Source of the DNA: an uncultured Fretibacterium sp.
Lineage (GTDB): Bacteria; Synergistota; Synergistia; Synergistales; Aminobacteriaceae
DNA length: 29,191 nt
Direction of reading: 5' to 3'
NCBI RefSeq assembly: GCF_963548695.1
Contig: NZ_CAUUWA010000029.1
Span: 1 to 29,191 of the forward strand
Positions 7,597-15,190 of the stretch are shown here, piece after piece. Position 1 is the stretch's first letter, and every line of letters starts with the position of its first letter. The notes under the pieces are model-generated. The model was not told the DNA's origin. It searched no databases and worked only from the letters and a program-made list of their open reading frames with translations. The position numbers were made by a program, and so were the translations under genes.

Positions 7597-9093
7597 TCAA
7601 GCCCTGCCGTAGAGCTCCGTGAGCTCCCGCAGGCGTGAGGCCAGCCGCCCGTCGGCCTGGCCGGGCATCATGCGCCACGCCCAGTTCCCACTGGGCGTGG
7701 AGGGGACGTTGGTCCGGTAGGAGGACCCCAGTTCCAGATGATCCTGCATCGGCACGATGGCGGTCTCCGCGACGGAGCTCATGGCCATGCGCACCATCTC
7801 CCCCACCACGGTGCGGCGGTTCACCTCGTGCCCGAGGTAACGGGAGAGGTTGGTGATCTCCTCGGAGGAGGCGTCCTCCTCGAACCAGCCCAACGACGTG
7901 TTGTTGTCGTGGGTCCCCGTGTAGATGACGTTGACCGGCGTGTGGTTGTGCGGGGCGTAGGGGTTGCGGGCGGGGTCGCCGAAGGCGAAGTGAAGCACCA
8001 GCATCCCCGGCAGGCCCAGGCTGCGGCGCAGGGCCTCGATCTCGGGGGTCAGGATGCCCAGGTTCTCCGCCCAGAAGGGCAGGGTCGGGAAGTTCCGGCA
8101 AAGGGACTCGAAGAACCGCTCGTGGGGAACGCTTCGCCAGTGGCCGGCCTCGGCGGTCCTCGCGTCGGCGGGCAGCGACCAGTAGCCGACGAGCCCCCGG
8201 AAGTGGTCGATGCGGACGCGGTCGAAAAAGGTCAAAAGATGCCGAAGGCGCTCCATCCACCAGCGGAAGTCCTCCGCCAGCATGGCGTCCCAGTTGTAGA
8301 GGGGGTTCCCCCAGAGCTGCCCCGTCGCGCTGAAGTAGTCCGGCGGCACCCCCGCCACGGATACGGGGTCCAGCGCCTCGTCCAGCTCGAACAGATGAGG
8401 GTGCAGCCAGACGTCGGCGCAGTCCCGTGTGACGTAGACGGGGACGTCCCCGACCAGGCAGATTCCCATGTTCGAGAGACGGGAGCGGAGCGCGCCCATC
8501 TGGGAGGAGAAGAGGAACTGGACGAAACGGTGAAACTCGATCTCGTCCGCCATCTCCAGCCAAGTGCGGTGGAGCGCCTCGTGACGACGGAACTTCAGGC
8601 CCTCGGGCCATTCGTACCAAGGCTGGCCGCCGCGGCATCCCTTGATGGCAACGAAAAAACTGTAGCCCTCCAGCCAATGGCGGTTGTCGGCGAAGAAGCG
8701 CTCGTACTCCGAACGGGCCCCCGCGCGTTTGAAGTTTGACCACGCCCGGCGCAGCAGGGCGTCCTTGAAGGCGCGCACGCGGTTGTAGTCCACCCGGGCG
8801 TCGTCGAAGGCGGGGACGTCGGTCAGGTCCGCCTCGTCGATCAGCCCCGAATCGGCCAGCATCTCGGGGCTGATCAGCAGGGGGTTGCCCGCGAACGCGG
8901 ACGTGGGACTGTAGGGGGAGTTGCCGCAGCCTCCGTCGATGGCGGTCAGGGGCAGGACCTGCCAGACCGTCTGGGCCGCGTCCACCAGAAAATCGGCGAA
9001 CCTCAGGGCCTCCGGGCCCATGTCCCCAATGCCGTAGCGTGAGGGAAGGGCGAAGAGGGGGAGCAGAATGCCGCTCCTTCGAGGGCGACTCAT
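7597..9093 (-). CDS. malQ: 4-alpha-glucanotransferase (amylomaltase, GH77)
   Basis: MalQ disproportionates alpha-1,4-glucans, supplying longer chains for the phosphorylase. The 498-residue size fits the Thermus-type amylomaltases. Diagnostic motifs are G-N-S-P-Y-S-P-T-S-A-F-A-G-N-P near the N-terminus, and V-R-I-D-H-F-R-G with the nucleophile D296. A-E-N-L-G carries the general acid/base glutamate, and G-T-H-D-N-N-T-S-L-G-W carries the transition-state aspartate. The start ATG overlaps the stop of the upstream amidohydrolase gene in an ATGA junction (9090-9093), with GGAG just upstream, so translation is probably coupled. It belongs to the minus-strand glycogen cluster with glgP, glgA and glgC. 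Confidence 0.95.
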   Translation of the reverse strand: MSRPRRSGILLPLFALPSRYGIGDMGPEALRFADFLVDAAQTVWQVLPLTAIDGGCGNSPYSPTSAFAGNPLLISPEMLADSGLIDEADLTDVPAFDDARVDYNRVRAFKDALLRRAWSNFKRAGARSEYERFFADNRHWLEGYSFFVAIKGCRGGQPWYEWPEGLKFRRHEALHRTWLEMADEIEFHRFVQFLFSSQMGALRSRLSNMGICLVGDVPVYVTRDCADVWLHPHLFELDEALDPVSVAGVPPDYFSATGQLWGNPLYNWDAMLAEDFRWWMERLRHLLTFFDRVRIDHFRGLVGYWSLPADARTAEAGHWRSVPHERFFESLCRNFPTLPFWAENLGILTPEIEALRRSLGLPGMLVLHFAFGDPARNPYAPHNHTPVNVIYTGTHDNNTSLGWFEEDASSEEITNLSRYLGHEVNRRTVVGEMVRMAMSSVAETAIVPMQDHLELGSSYRTNVPSTPSGNWAWRMMPGQADGRLASRLRELTELYGRA

Positions 9094-10727
9094 GCGAGCT
9101 CCGACACGGCGTGGGTGACGCGGCCCCCACACAGGGTCATGGCGATGCCGATGTCGGCCAGCTCCCGTGCAGGAACCAGGAAGGGATCCCGTTCCAGGAC
9201 GACGAGGTCCGCATCGCACCCCGGGGCTATCTCGCCGCGACGCCTCTCGTTATGCCCGTTCCAGGCGCCGTTCCAGGTGTAGGTCCCGATGGCCTCGGCC
9301 ACGGAGAGGCGTTCCTCCGGGACCCATCCGTCCTCCGAAAACCGTCCATCCTCCGAAACCCCGTCCGGGGCGGTCCGGGTCACGGCTGCATGGATTCCCA
9401 ACATCGGGCGCAGGCTTTCGATGGGGGCGTCGGACCCGGAGGAGAGCACGATTCCCCTGCGCATCATGGAGCGCCAGCGATACCCCGCCTCGGCGCGCGC
9501 CTTCCCCAGCCGTTCCAGGGCCATGGTCCTGTCGGATGGGACGAAGCAGGGCTGGATGGCCGCGCCCAATCGGAGGTTCCTCATCCGATCGAGCTGCGCG
9601 TCGTCCGCCGTCTGGGCGTGGACGATCAGGTGTCGCGAGGCCATGGGGCGCTGCTTCATGGCGCGCTCGAAGGCGTTCAGACACATGTCGAGCGCACCGT
9701 CTCCGATGGCGTGTACCGCGACCTGCATCCCGGAGAGGTGCGCGGTGAGGATCAGATTGTCCAGCTCGCCCTGCTCGAAAAGCGCCGTACCCCGCTCGCC
9801 GGGGGCGTCGGCGTAATCCTCCCTCAGAAACGCGGTCCGGCCCCCGAGGGAGCCGTCGCTGAGGAGCTTCAGCGGGCCAACCTGGCACAGCGGGATCCCG
9901 TCGCCGCTCCTCCACCCCTCGGACAGAAAATCCTGGAGCAAATCCTTGTTTGACAGAAGAAGCTGGCGGCGGAGACGGAAGGGAAGGTCCCCGCTCCGGG
10001 CGGCGTCCAGGAAGAATTCCTGCGACCTTCGGAAGTCGAACCCGAACATCGAGAGGTCGTCGGAGTGGATCTCCGTCAGGCCGTAGCCCGCGGCCTGGGG
10101 GCCGTACTTCCGAAGTAGGCGCGTCAGGTCCGCGTCCTCCAGGCCGGGGATGCATCGGGTTATCAGGTCCAAGGCGTTTTCCTTGAGGATCCCGTTCGGC
10201 TCCCCGTCCTCGCCGAGCTCGATCACGCCGGCCTCAACGCGGGTGTTCCCGGTGATGCCCGCGGCCTTCAGCGCGGCCGTGTTCACGACGGCGACGTGCC
10301 CGCAGACGCGCCTCAGATAGACGGGAATGTCGGGGACAACGGCGTCGAGGTCGTGCCGGGTGGGCATGACGTTGTTCATCAGGACGTGATTCCAGCCGTG
10401 CCCCTGATACCATCCGCCAAGGGGGGCGGGATGCTCGGCCGCGTAGGCTTCAAGGGTTCTGCGAAGATCGTCCGTGGAGCGACAGGCCCCCAGACGGACT
10501 GCCTCCTGAGACTGCGCCCAGGCCAGAAAGTGAGCGTGAGAATCGCTGAATCCGGGGAAGACGGAACGCCCACCGAGGTCGATCAGCCTCGTGTCGCAGT
10601 GGAGCCCGATGGTCGCCGTCGTCCCGACGGCCGCGATGCGCCCCGCCTCGATCAGGAGCGCCTCCGCCATCCCCATGGGGGTATGGATGCGTCCGTTGAC
10701 CAGCGCCGTTTGTTCCGTATGGGGCAT
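9090..10727 (-). CDS. Amidohydrolase family 3 protein (YtcJ-like)
   Basis: This 545-residue metal-dependent hydrolase belongs to the amidohydrolase_3 (YtcJ/AepA-like) group. It has the N-terminal beta-sandwich start (A-L-V-N-G-R-I-H-T), the metal-binding D-S-H-A-H-F near residue 62, and V-H-A-I-G-D-G-A-L-D and L-I-V-H-A-Q in the barrel. The late metal aspartate is in S-S-G-S-D-A-P-I-E. The ATG at 10727 follows AAGGAGG by 10 bases. The stop overlaps the malQ start by four bases, so it is the first gene of the glycogen cluster transcript or is fortuitously joined to it. The substrate is unknown. Family members include N-substituted formamide deformylases, and the link to glucan metabolism is positional only. 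Confidence 0.85.
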   Translation of the reverse strand: MPHTEQTALVNGRIHTPMGMAEALLIEAGRIAAVGTTATIGLHCDTRLIDLGGRSVFPGFSDSHAHFLAWAQSQEAVRLGACRSTDDLRRTLEAYAAEHPAPLGGWYQGHGWNHVLMNNVMPTRHDLDAVVPDIPVYLRRVCGHVAVVNTAALKAAGITGNTRVEAGVIELGEDGEPNGILKENALDLITRCIPGLEDADLTRLLRKYGPQAAGYGLTEIHSDDLSMFGFDFRRSQEFFLDAARSGDLPFRLRRQLLLSNKDLLQDFLSEGWRSGDGIPLCQVGPLKLLSDGSLGGRTAFLREDYADAPGERGTALFEQGELDNLILTAHLSGMQVAVHAIGDGALDMCLNAFERAMKQRPMASRHLIVHAQTADDAQLDRMRNLRLGAAIQPCFVPSDRTMALERLGKARAEAGYRWRSMMRRGIVLSSGSDAPIESLRPMLGIHAAVTRTAPDGVSEDGRFSEDGWVPEERLSVAEAIGTYTWNGAWNGHNERRRGEIAPGCDADLVVLERDPFLVPARELADIGIAMTLCGGRVTHAVSELA

Positions 10728-10807
10728 CAGAACCTTGCCTCCTTGTTTTTTCGTTGTTTCCCCGTTCCCGGCCGGGGAGCCGTCGTGAACGCCGGGGGAA
10801 TCGCTTC

Positions 10808-10813
10808 ATTATA
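10808..10813 (-). promoter_or_regulatory. Candidate -10 element for the amidohydrolase-glycogen cluster
   Basis: On the minus strand a perfect TATAAT is read from 10813 to 10808, about 80 bases before the amidohydrolase ATG. No consensus -35 is present at 16-18 bases. Upstream lie two copies of TTTACG, which might be an activator site. This is the only convincing -10 in the gap between the encapsulin and amidohydrolase genes. Confidence 0.35.
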
Positions 10814-10873
10814 ACGTAAAGAATAGCGTAAAGGGATGGCCAGGGGGGAATAGCGGAGCCGGGAGGGGATAGG

Positions 10874-10907
10874 TCCAGGGCGTGTCGGTGACCCGACACG
10901 CCCTGGA
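10874..10907 (-). terminator. 15-bp stem-loop after the encapsulin gene
   Basis: A perfect 15-base inverted repeat (arms 10874-10888 and 10893-10907, loop TGAC) lies about 40 bases past the encapsulin stop on the minus strand. The transcript then reads CCTATCCCCTCCC, with no U tract, so it is either a terminator needing help or a 3'-end stabilising hairpin. Confidence 0.5.
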
Positions 10908-10948
10908 TGCCGACTGTATTTTAGATGGTCGGATTTCGGTTATTCGGG

Positions 10949-11770
10949 TTATTCGGACTGATAGACCACCACGGCATCGGGATACTTGATGCGGGGGAGC
11001 GCCGTCTCCAGGATGCGGAGGTGATGGTTCAGCTCCACCTGTTCGGTGTAGGCCGTCCGGATGTCCTGTCCGACCAGCAGGTCCATGTACTGCGGCTGGG
11101 CGCAGAGCAGCAGGGCGGTTCCGGGCTGGAGCACCGTGGCCTGGAAGATGCGTCCCTCCAGAAGTTGGCGGATGCGTTCGATCTCCATGAGCCCCGTGCC
11201 CTGCTGGATGCGGTGGAGCTGGATGAACAGGTCCGGGCTGACGACCAGAGTGTGGCGGCTCATACGCCCCCTCTGCTGCAGGGCCGAGACCCCGGCGACG
11301 ATGTCGATGAAGGCCCCCTCGCCCGTCCCCCAGTCGCCGCGCTTGAGCTTGCTGACGCCGGGGACGGTAAGCAAGCCGTCCACGCCCAGGGGCTTGACCC
11401 CATAAAAGACCATCTGGTCCTCGCGGCGGCAGAGGGCCTGCGCCGCTATACGCACGGGGGAGAGGTCGGCCGGCTGTCCCTCCCGCTCGGCCGCCTCGAG
11501 GTCGCGCCACAGAAGCCAGAGGTCCTCGGAGAGCTGAGGTACCTCGACGAAAGAACGCCTCGGCGAAAAGGTGAAGCCGTTCTCGCTCCTCTCCTCGCGG
11601 ACCGGGCTGTCGGTCGGCGCCACCTGCACTCCGGGCCCCAGGGGGCCGTACAGCGGCAGGAACCTCCGCGCTGTGAGGGTCTCCTTTGCCGTCTCGACGA
11701 CGGCCTCGTCCAGCCGCTTCCAGAACTCTTCGGAAAAGGGAGAGGCGGCTCTCCCGAGATAATCTTCCAT
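10949..11770 (-). CDS. Encapsulin nanocompartment shell protein (family 1, linocin M18-like)
   Basis: Encapsulin shell proteins have the HK97 phage-capsid fold and self-assemble into icosahedral compartments loaded with cargo. This 273-residue protein begins in the family manner: M-E-D-Y-L-G-R, then P-F-S-E-E-F-W-K-R-L-D-E, and A-R-R-F-L-P-L-Y-G-P-L-G-P-G. Later it has A-A-Q-A-L-C-R-R-E-D, F-Y-G near the middle and Q-D-I-R-T-A-Y-T-E in the C-terminal part. The ATG at 11770 follows AAGGAGG by 10 bases. An in-frame start at 11848 would run into the upstream gene and is rejected. It lies 34 bases after a ferritin-like gene whose C-terminus carries a typical cargo-loading peptide, so the pair forms an iron-storage compartment operon. 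The family call is firm; the shell size is not deducible here. Confidence 0.93.
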   Translation of the reverse strand: MEDYLGRAASPFSEEFWKRLDEAVVETAKETLTARRFLPLYGPLGPGVQVAPTDSPVREERSENGFTFSPRRSFVEVPQLSEDLWLLWRDLEAAEREGQPADLSPVRIAAQALCRREDQMVFYGVKPLGVDGLLTVPGVSKLKRGDWGTGEGAFIDIVAGVSALQQRGRMSRHTLVVSPDLFIQLHRIQQGTGLMEIERIRQLLEGRIFQATVLQPGTALLLCAQPQYMDLLVGQDIRTAYTEQVELNHHLRILETALPRIKYPDAVVVYQSE

Positions 11771-11804
11771 AACCTTTATGCCTCCTTCTCTTTCGGATCG
11801 GCCG

Positions 11805-12164
11805 CTACTTCTCGATGAGGCTGCCGACGGTCGATCCAGGAGCGGCATCCTGCTTGGAGGGTGCGATGCCGAGTTCCTCCATGACCTCGAGGACCTCCCC
11901 CTCCCCCTCGGCGAGGAAGTCCGACCAGTTGGGCTCCAGGTAGCGCAGCAGGGTCATCAGCTCGCCGACATGGGCCTTTTCCTCGTCCCGGATGTCCATC
12001 AGGACCTTGCGCACCAGAGGATCGTCGGTCGCCTGGGCGTGGGCGTCGTAGAGAAACATGGCCTCGAGCTCCCCGGCGATGTCGACGCGCAGGGCCTGGA
12101 CCAGCTCCTCCTTGTTGACCTTTCGGTCGACGTTGCCTGGAAACGGGTTGGGAAAATCGGGCAT
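11805..12164 (-). CDS. Encapsulated ferritin-like protein (EncFtn) with C-terminal cargo peptide
   Basis: This 119-residue protein resembles encapsulated ferritin, a small two-helix ferroxidase that assembles its di-iron site between subunits inside an encapsulin shell. The helix pair carries G-E-L-E-A-M-F-L-Y-D (E32, E34, Y39) and E-E-K-A-H-V-G-E-L (E62, H65). These positions coincide with the ferroxidase residues described for Rhodospirillum rubrum EncFtn (E32, E62, H65, with Y39 nearby). After an acidic, Pro/Gly-containing linker, the C-terminus S-T-V-G-S-L-I-E-K matches the encapsulin cargo-loading pattern (T-V/I-G-S-L). The ATG at 12164 follows AGGAAGGAG by 9 bases. The encapsulin gene follows 34 bases downstream. 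It probably oxidises Fe(II) for mineral storage in the shell lumen. Confidence 0.9.
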   Translation of the reverse strand: MPDFPNPFPGNVDRKVNKEELVQALRVDIAGELEAMFLYDAHAQATDDPLVRKVLMDIRDEEKAHVGELMTLLRYLEPNWSDFLAEGEGEVLEVMEELGIAPSKQDAAPGSTVGSLIEK

Positions 12165-12336
12165 GGCAAATCGCTCCTTCCTGTTCCATCTGTATTTTAT
12201 TGGATTGCTGGATTGAGCGTTTCGGAATTCAGTCGTTCAATCGGACAACCCCACTCGTAGCAGAGCATAGTCGCCGATAGAGAATTTTGAATGGGTGGAA
12301 ATACAGAACGTGCGGGCATAATAAGATAGATGGCTT

Positions 12337-12366
12337 TTGCAAAGTGAACCGAAACAATGATAAAAT
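12337..12366 (+). promoter_or_regulatory. Candidate promoter for spmAB
   Basis: TTGCAA (12337-12342) and TAAAAT (12361-12366) are separated by 18 bases in an A/T-rich stretch of the divergent gap between the ferritin-like gene and spmA. The match to a sigma-70 promoter is moderate. No good promoter was found for the opposite strand. Confidence 0.35.
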
Positions 12367-12386
12367 AATAAAATGACTTTTATGAA

Positions 12387-12423
12387 TCCGCGTGCGGCAG
12401 GTCCGCCGTGCCGCGGAATTTTT
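12387..12423 (+). promoter_or_regulatory. Leader hairpin with T tract upstream of spmA (possible attenuator)
   Basis: GCGGCA (12394-12399) pairs with TGCCGC (12409-12414). TCC at 12387-12389 can extend the stem with GGA at 12415-12417 across a four-base bulge. TTTTT follows at 12419-12423. This looks like a short intrinsic terminator inside the untranslated leader, ending just before the spmA ribosome-binding site. No gene lies upstream on this strand, so attenuation is a possible role. Confidence 0.35.
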
Positions 12424-12440
12424 ATGAAGGAGGCGGCGGG

Positions 12441-13085
12441 ATGATCAATATCATCTGGTTCGGTTTGTTGTTCATCGGCATTGTGGTGGGGATCGCGACC
12501 GGCAACGTCAAGGCCATTACGGACGCGGCGATCGACAGCGCCAACACGGGAGTGGAGCTCTCCATCGGCCTGATCGGGGTGATGACCCTATGGCTGGGCA
12601 TGATGAAGATAGCGGAGGCCGCCGGCCTGGTGCGAAAGCTGGCCTTCATGCTCAAGCCCCTGATGGTGCGCCTGTTTCCGGACGTCCCCCCCGACCATCC
12701 GGCCATGGGCTCCATCCTGATGAACCTGGCGGCCAACGTCTTTGGCCTGGGGAATGCGGCGACGCCCTTCGGCATTCGGGCGATGCAGGATCTTCAGGAG
12801 CTCAACACCACCGAGGACACCGCGACGGACTCCATGTGCACGTTCCTGGCGATCAACACCTCCTCGGTAACGCTGATCCCCGCGACGACGGTCGCCTATC
12901 GGGTGGCGGCCGGGTCCTCCGATGCCGTTGGCATCATCGGCCCCACGATCGTAGCCACCCTCGTCTCCACGGTCGTGGCGGTGATCGCCGCCAGGACGAT
13001 GTCCCGGATGCGGCGCTTCCGGGCGAGCAAGCCGGACAAAATTTTTGACGAGGCGTTCTCAAATTCCACGGCGGGCGCCGAGTAG
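12441..13085 (+). CDS. spmA: SpmA-like membrane protein (nucleoside-recognition/Gate domain)
   Basis: This 214-residue integral membrane protein is homologous to spore maturation protein SpmA, a Gate-domain (nucleoside-recognition) protein. It starts M-I-N-I-I-W-F-G-L-L-F-I-G-I-V-V-G and has the conserved L-I-G-V-M-T-L-W-L-G-M-M-K-I-A-E. It continues with M-N-L-A-A-N-V-F-G-L-G-N-A-A-T-P-F-G and F-L-A-I-N-T-S-S-V-T-L-I-P. The ATG at 12441 follows AAGGAGG by 7 bases; earlier in-frame codons lie before that site. The spmB gene follows 11 bases downstream. In Bacillus the pair affects spore core dehydration, but homologues are common in non-sporulating bacteria, where the transported or sensed molecule is unknown. 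No other sporulation genes are visible here. Confidence 0.9.
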   Translation: MINIIWFGLLFIGIVVGIATGNVKAITDAAIDSANTGVELSIGLIGVMTLWLGMMKIAEAAGLVRKLAFMLKPLMVRLFPDVPPDHPAMGSILMNLAANVFGLGNAATPFGIRAMQDLQELNTTEDTATDSMCTFLAINTSSVTLIPATTVAYRVAAGSSDAVGIIGPTIVATLVSTVVAVIAARTMSRMRRFRASKPDKIFDEAFSNSTAGAE

Positions 13086-13096
13086 GGGGGAAGGAC

Positions 13097-13630
13097 ATGT
13101 TCGTCGATGTCGTCAACGAGGTCTCGCTGTACGCCATTCCCGTCATCATCCTGGTTATCTGCACCTATGGCGTTGTTAAGAAGGTCAAGGTCTACGAGGT
13201 CTTTACGGAGGGCGCCAGGGAGGGGTTCTACACGGGCGTCCGCATCATCCCCTTCCTCGTGGCGATGCTGGTCGCTATTGGCGTGTTCCGCGCCTCCGGG
13301 GCCATGGGGTATCTCGCGAAGCTGCTGGCGCCCCTCACGGAGCTGATCGGTATGCCTGCGGAGGTCCTGCCCATGGCAATCATGCGTCCCCTCTCGGGCG
13401 GTGGGGCCAACGGCATCATGAACGAGCTGTTCAAGGTTCACGGTCCGGATTCCCTGATCGGACGCATGGCCTCGATCATGTCCGGGGCGACGGATACGAC
13501 GTTCTACGTCCTGGCCGTCTACTTCGGGGCCGTCGGCATCCGCAGGACGCGCCACGCGCTGCCCTGCGGGCTCCTCGCCGATCTCGCCGGGATGCTGGCC
13601 GCCGTCCTCATCACCAACCTGATGTTCTGA
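13097..13630 (+). CDS. spmB: SpmB-like membrane protein (nucleoside-recognition/Gate domain)
   Basis: This 177-residue partner of SpmA matches the size of Bacillus SpmB (about 178). Family features are Y-A-I-P-V-I-I-L-V-I near the N-terminus, G-F-Y-T-G-V-R-I-I-P-F-L-V-A-M, and A-I-M-R-P-L-S-G-G-G-A-N-G. S-G-A-T-D-T-T-F-Y-V-L-A-V-Y-F-G-A-V-G-I-R-R lies in the C-terminal third. Several hydrophobic segments indicate an inner-membrane protein. The ATG at 13097 lies behind GGGGGAAGGAC, 11 bases after spmA, so the two are co-transcribed and probably form one complex. The LD-carboxypeptidase gene follows 31 bases later, a hint that the set may serve cell-wall metabolism (inference). Confidence 0.9.
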   Translation: MFVDVVNEVSLYAIPVIILVICTYGVVKKVKVYEVFTEGAREGFYTGVRIIPFLVAMLVAIGVFRASGAMGYLAKLLAPLTELIGMPAEVLPMAIMRPLSGGGANGIMNELFKVHGPDSLIGRMASIMSGATDTTFYVLAVYFGAVGIRRTRHALPCGLLADLAGMLAAVLITNLMF

Positions 13631-13661
13631 GCCTGGGCCGCGAGAGTGAGAGAGGATGCCG

Positions 13662-14585
13662 ATGAACTATCCCGAGAGACTGCGGGAGGGCGATACGGTC
13701 GCCCTCCTGGCGCCCTCGTCCCCGATCTCGGCGGAGGATGCCGCGGCGTGTCGGCGCTGCTTCGAGGAGCGCGGATACGGGGTGCGCATGAGCGGGCTCG
13801 TCTCGGCGGCCCTGCACGGCTATGAGGCCGGGGAACCGGAGGCGCGTGCGGAGGAGCTGAACGCGGCCTTCGCCGACCCCGGCGTGAAGGCGGTCTTCTG
13901 TCTCCGCGGCGGAAACTCCGCCTGCCGCGTGCTGGAGCATGTGGACCTGGATACGGTTCGGGCCAACCCCAAGATCTTCGTCGGGTACAGCGATATCACT
14001 CCCTTTCACGTTCTGTTCAATCAAAGGGCGGACCTGATCACCTTTCACGGTCCCATGGTGAAGTCGAACATGCTCCGGGATTTCGACGCGTTCTCGCGTA
14101 CGAGCCTCGACGCGGCGCTGTCGATGGAGCCCGGCTCCGAGATGGAATTTTACAACCCCGAGGGAAGCGCAATCGAGGAAGTTTGCGGGGGCGCCGCCGA
14201 GGGGCGTCTCGCCGGGGGCAACCTGGCGCTGCTGACCTCGCTCCTGGGGACGCCCTACGCGGTGGACACACGGGGAAAGATACTGCTGATCGAGGATGTG
14301 GGGGAGACCGTCCCCCGAGTGGCGCGGATGCTCCACCACCTGCGCCTCGCCGGGAAGTTCGAGGAGGCGGCGGGCGTGCTGATCGGGGACTTTACGGATT
14401 GCCCGAACGCGGCGGAGCCGGCCTACGGCGTGAAGGCCCTGATACGCGACTTCTTCTCCGGTTTCGGGAAGCCCGTCCTTGCGGGGGTCCGGACCGGGCA
14501 TGATTTTCCGATGGCGACGTTGCCCTTGGGGATGCGCTGCCGCATTGATGCGGCGAGGGGAAGCGTAAGGTTCTCCAGGGACTGA
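13662..14585 (+). CDS. LD-carboxypeptidase (peptidase S66, LdcA/MccF family)
   Basis: This 307-residue serine peptidase of family S66 has all three catalytic positions visible. The nucleophile is S110 in V-G-Y-S-D-I-T, the glutamate is E211 in L-L-I-E-D-V-G-E, and the histidine is H280 in T-G-H-D-F-P-M-A-T-L-P-L-G. Their spacing matches Pseudomonas LdcA (S115, E217, H285). The N-terminal domain shows D-T-V-A-L-L-A-P-S-S-P and V-F-C-L-R-G-G. Such enzymes cut the L,D-bond of muropeptide tetrapeptides in the cytosol during peptidoglycan recycling; the MccF branch cleaves microcin C-type compounds. The ATG at 13662 is chosen because AGAGAGG lies 6 bases upstream, whereas the ATG at 13656 abuts it. 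No signal peptide is seen. Confidence 0.88.
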   Translation: MNYPERLREGDTVALLAPSSPISAEDAAACRRCFEERGYGVRMSGLVSAALHGYEAGEPEARAEELNAAFADPGVKAVFCLRGGNSACRVLEHVDLDTVRANPKIFVGYSDITPFHVLFNQRADLITFHGPMVKSNMLRDFDAFSRTSLDAALSMEPGSEMEFYNPEGSAIEEVCGGAAEGRLAGGNLALLTSLLGTPYAVDTRGKILLIEDVGETVPRVARMLHHLRLAGKFEEAAGVLIGDFTDCPNAAEPAYGVKALIRDFFSGFGKPVLAGVRTGHDFPMATLPLGMRCRIDAARGSVRFSRD

Positions 14586-14979
14586 AGGAATTGCAGGGAC
14601 AAGAATCCTGCGCCCTCCGCGCCCCCTCCAGCTCCGGTACCTTGGCCATTGGCCGCTTCATAAAGCCCCTGTCGCGCCGAAGCGCCGCGCCGTGGGATAG
14701 AACTGTACTCCGCATCTCCGATAGCGAAAAACATCCCCTTCGCAGCGCGGAATCCCTCACGCCCCCCCAGAACGTCCAATTCCCGTCTCGTTCCTCCCTT
14801 TCCTCTGCGTAGTACGTACAGAGGAGGGCTCCGTCATCCTTGCCTATGACGAACCGCATGTGGACAATCAGGTCCCGGGGAAGATGACGCACGCTTTTCA
14901 GCGGCGGCAGACCTTTCCAGGGTACATTCTGAGACCGAAATCCTTTCATCATTCGCCGCTCCACACAGGAAATGAACAT
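14423..14979 (-). pseudogene. Possible decayed minus-strand ORF of unknown function
   Basis: On the minus strand one frame begins near 14979 or 14952 with a protein-like stretch including L-P-R-D-L-I-V-H-M-R-F-V-I-G-K-D-D-G. Near a G7 run (plus-strand C7 at 14762-14768) a second frame takes over, with G-M-F-F-A-I-G-D-A-E-Y-S-S-I-P and a Gly/Ala-rich tail. The second frame runs into the antisense of the LD-carboxypeptidase 3' end. No family is recognised. It may be a frameshifted, truncated gene remnant or simply chance openness of GC-rich DNA. Confidence 0.2.
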
Positions 14980-15082
14980 GGACTAGAGATTAAAGGATAT
15001 GCGCCGGGCAATCAATTGCATCTGAAAAGAGGCGATCTCGGCCTCCCCCTCCATTCCTTCGGAACCGCTCGCCGCCCCGTCC

Positions 15083-15136
15083 GGAAAAAATTTTTCCTGA
15101 GTCCGACGGGACACAACGCCCCCTATGCCCGATAAT
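15083..15136 (+). promoter_or_regulatory. Predicted promoter with UP-like A/T palindrome for the AAA+ gene
   Basis: GATAAT (-10) lies at 15131-15136. GGGACA (-35, matching GACA of the consensus) lies 17 bases upstream at 15108-15113. The palindrome GGAAAAAATTTTTCC starts at 15083, where an UP element would lie. ATGCCC directly precedes the -10, exactly as in the promoter at 915-968. The 48-base distance from palindrome to -10 is identical at both sites. The resulting leader to the AAA+ ATG would be about 130 bases. Confidence 0.5.
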
Positions 15137-15190
15137 GAAAGAGACGTGCCGCGCAAGAGACAGACGACCTCGCACACAAAAGATCCCGAC

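Noticed and set aside
7487..9130. A single 1130-codon open frame joining glgP to upstream sequence
   Set aside because: The upstream part is the malQ gene read in the wrong frame. It is open only because of high GC, is Arg/Gly/Pro-rich and matches no family, whereas malQ in its own frame has all GH77 motifs.
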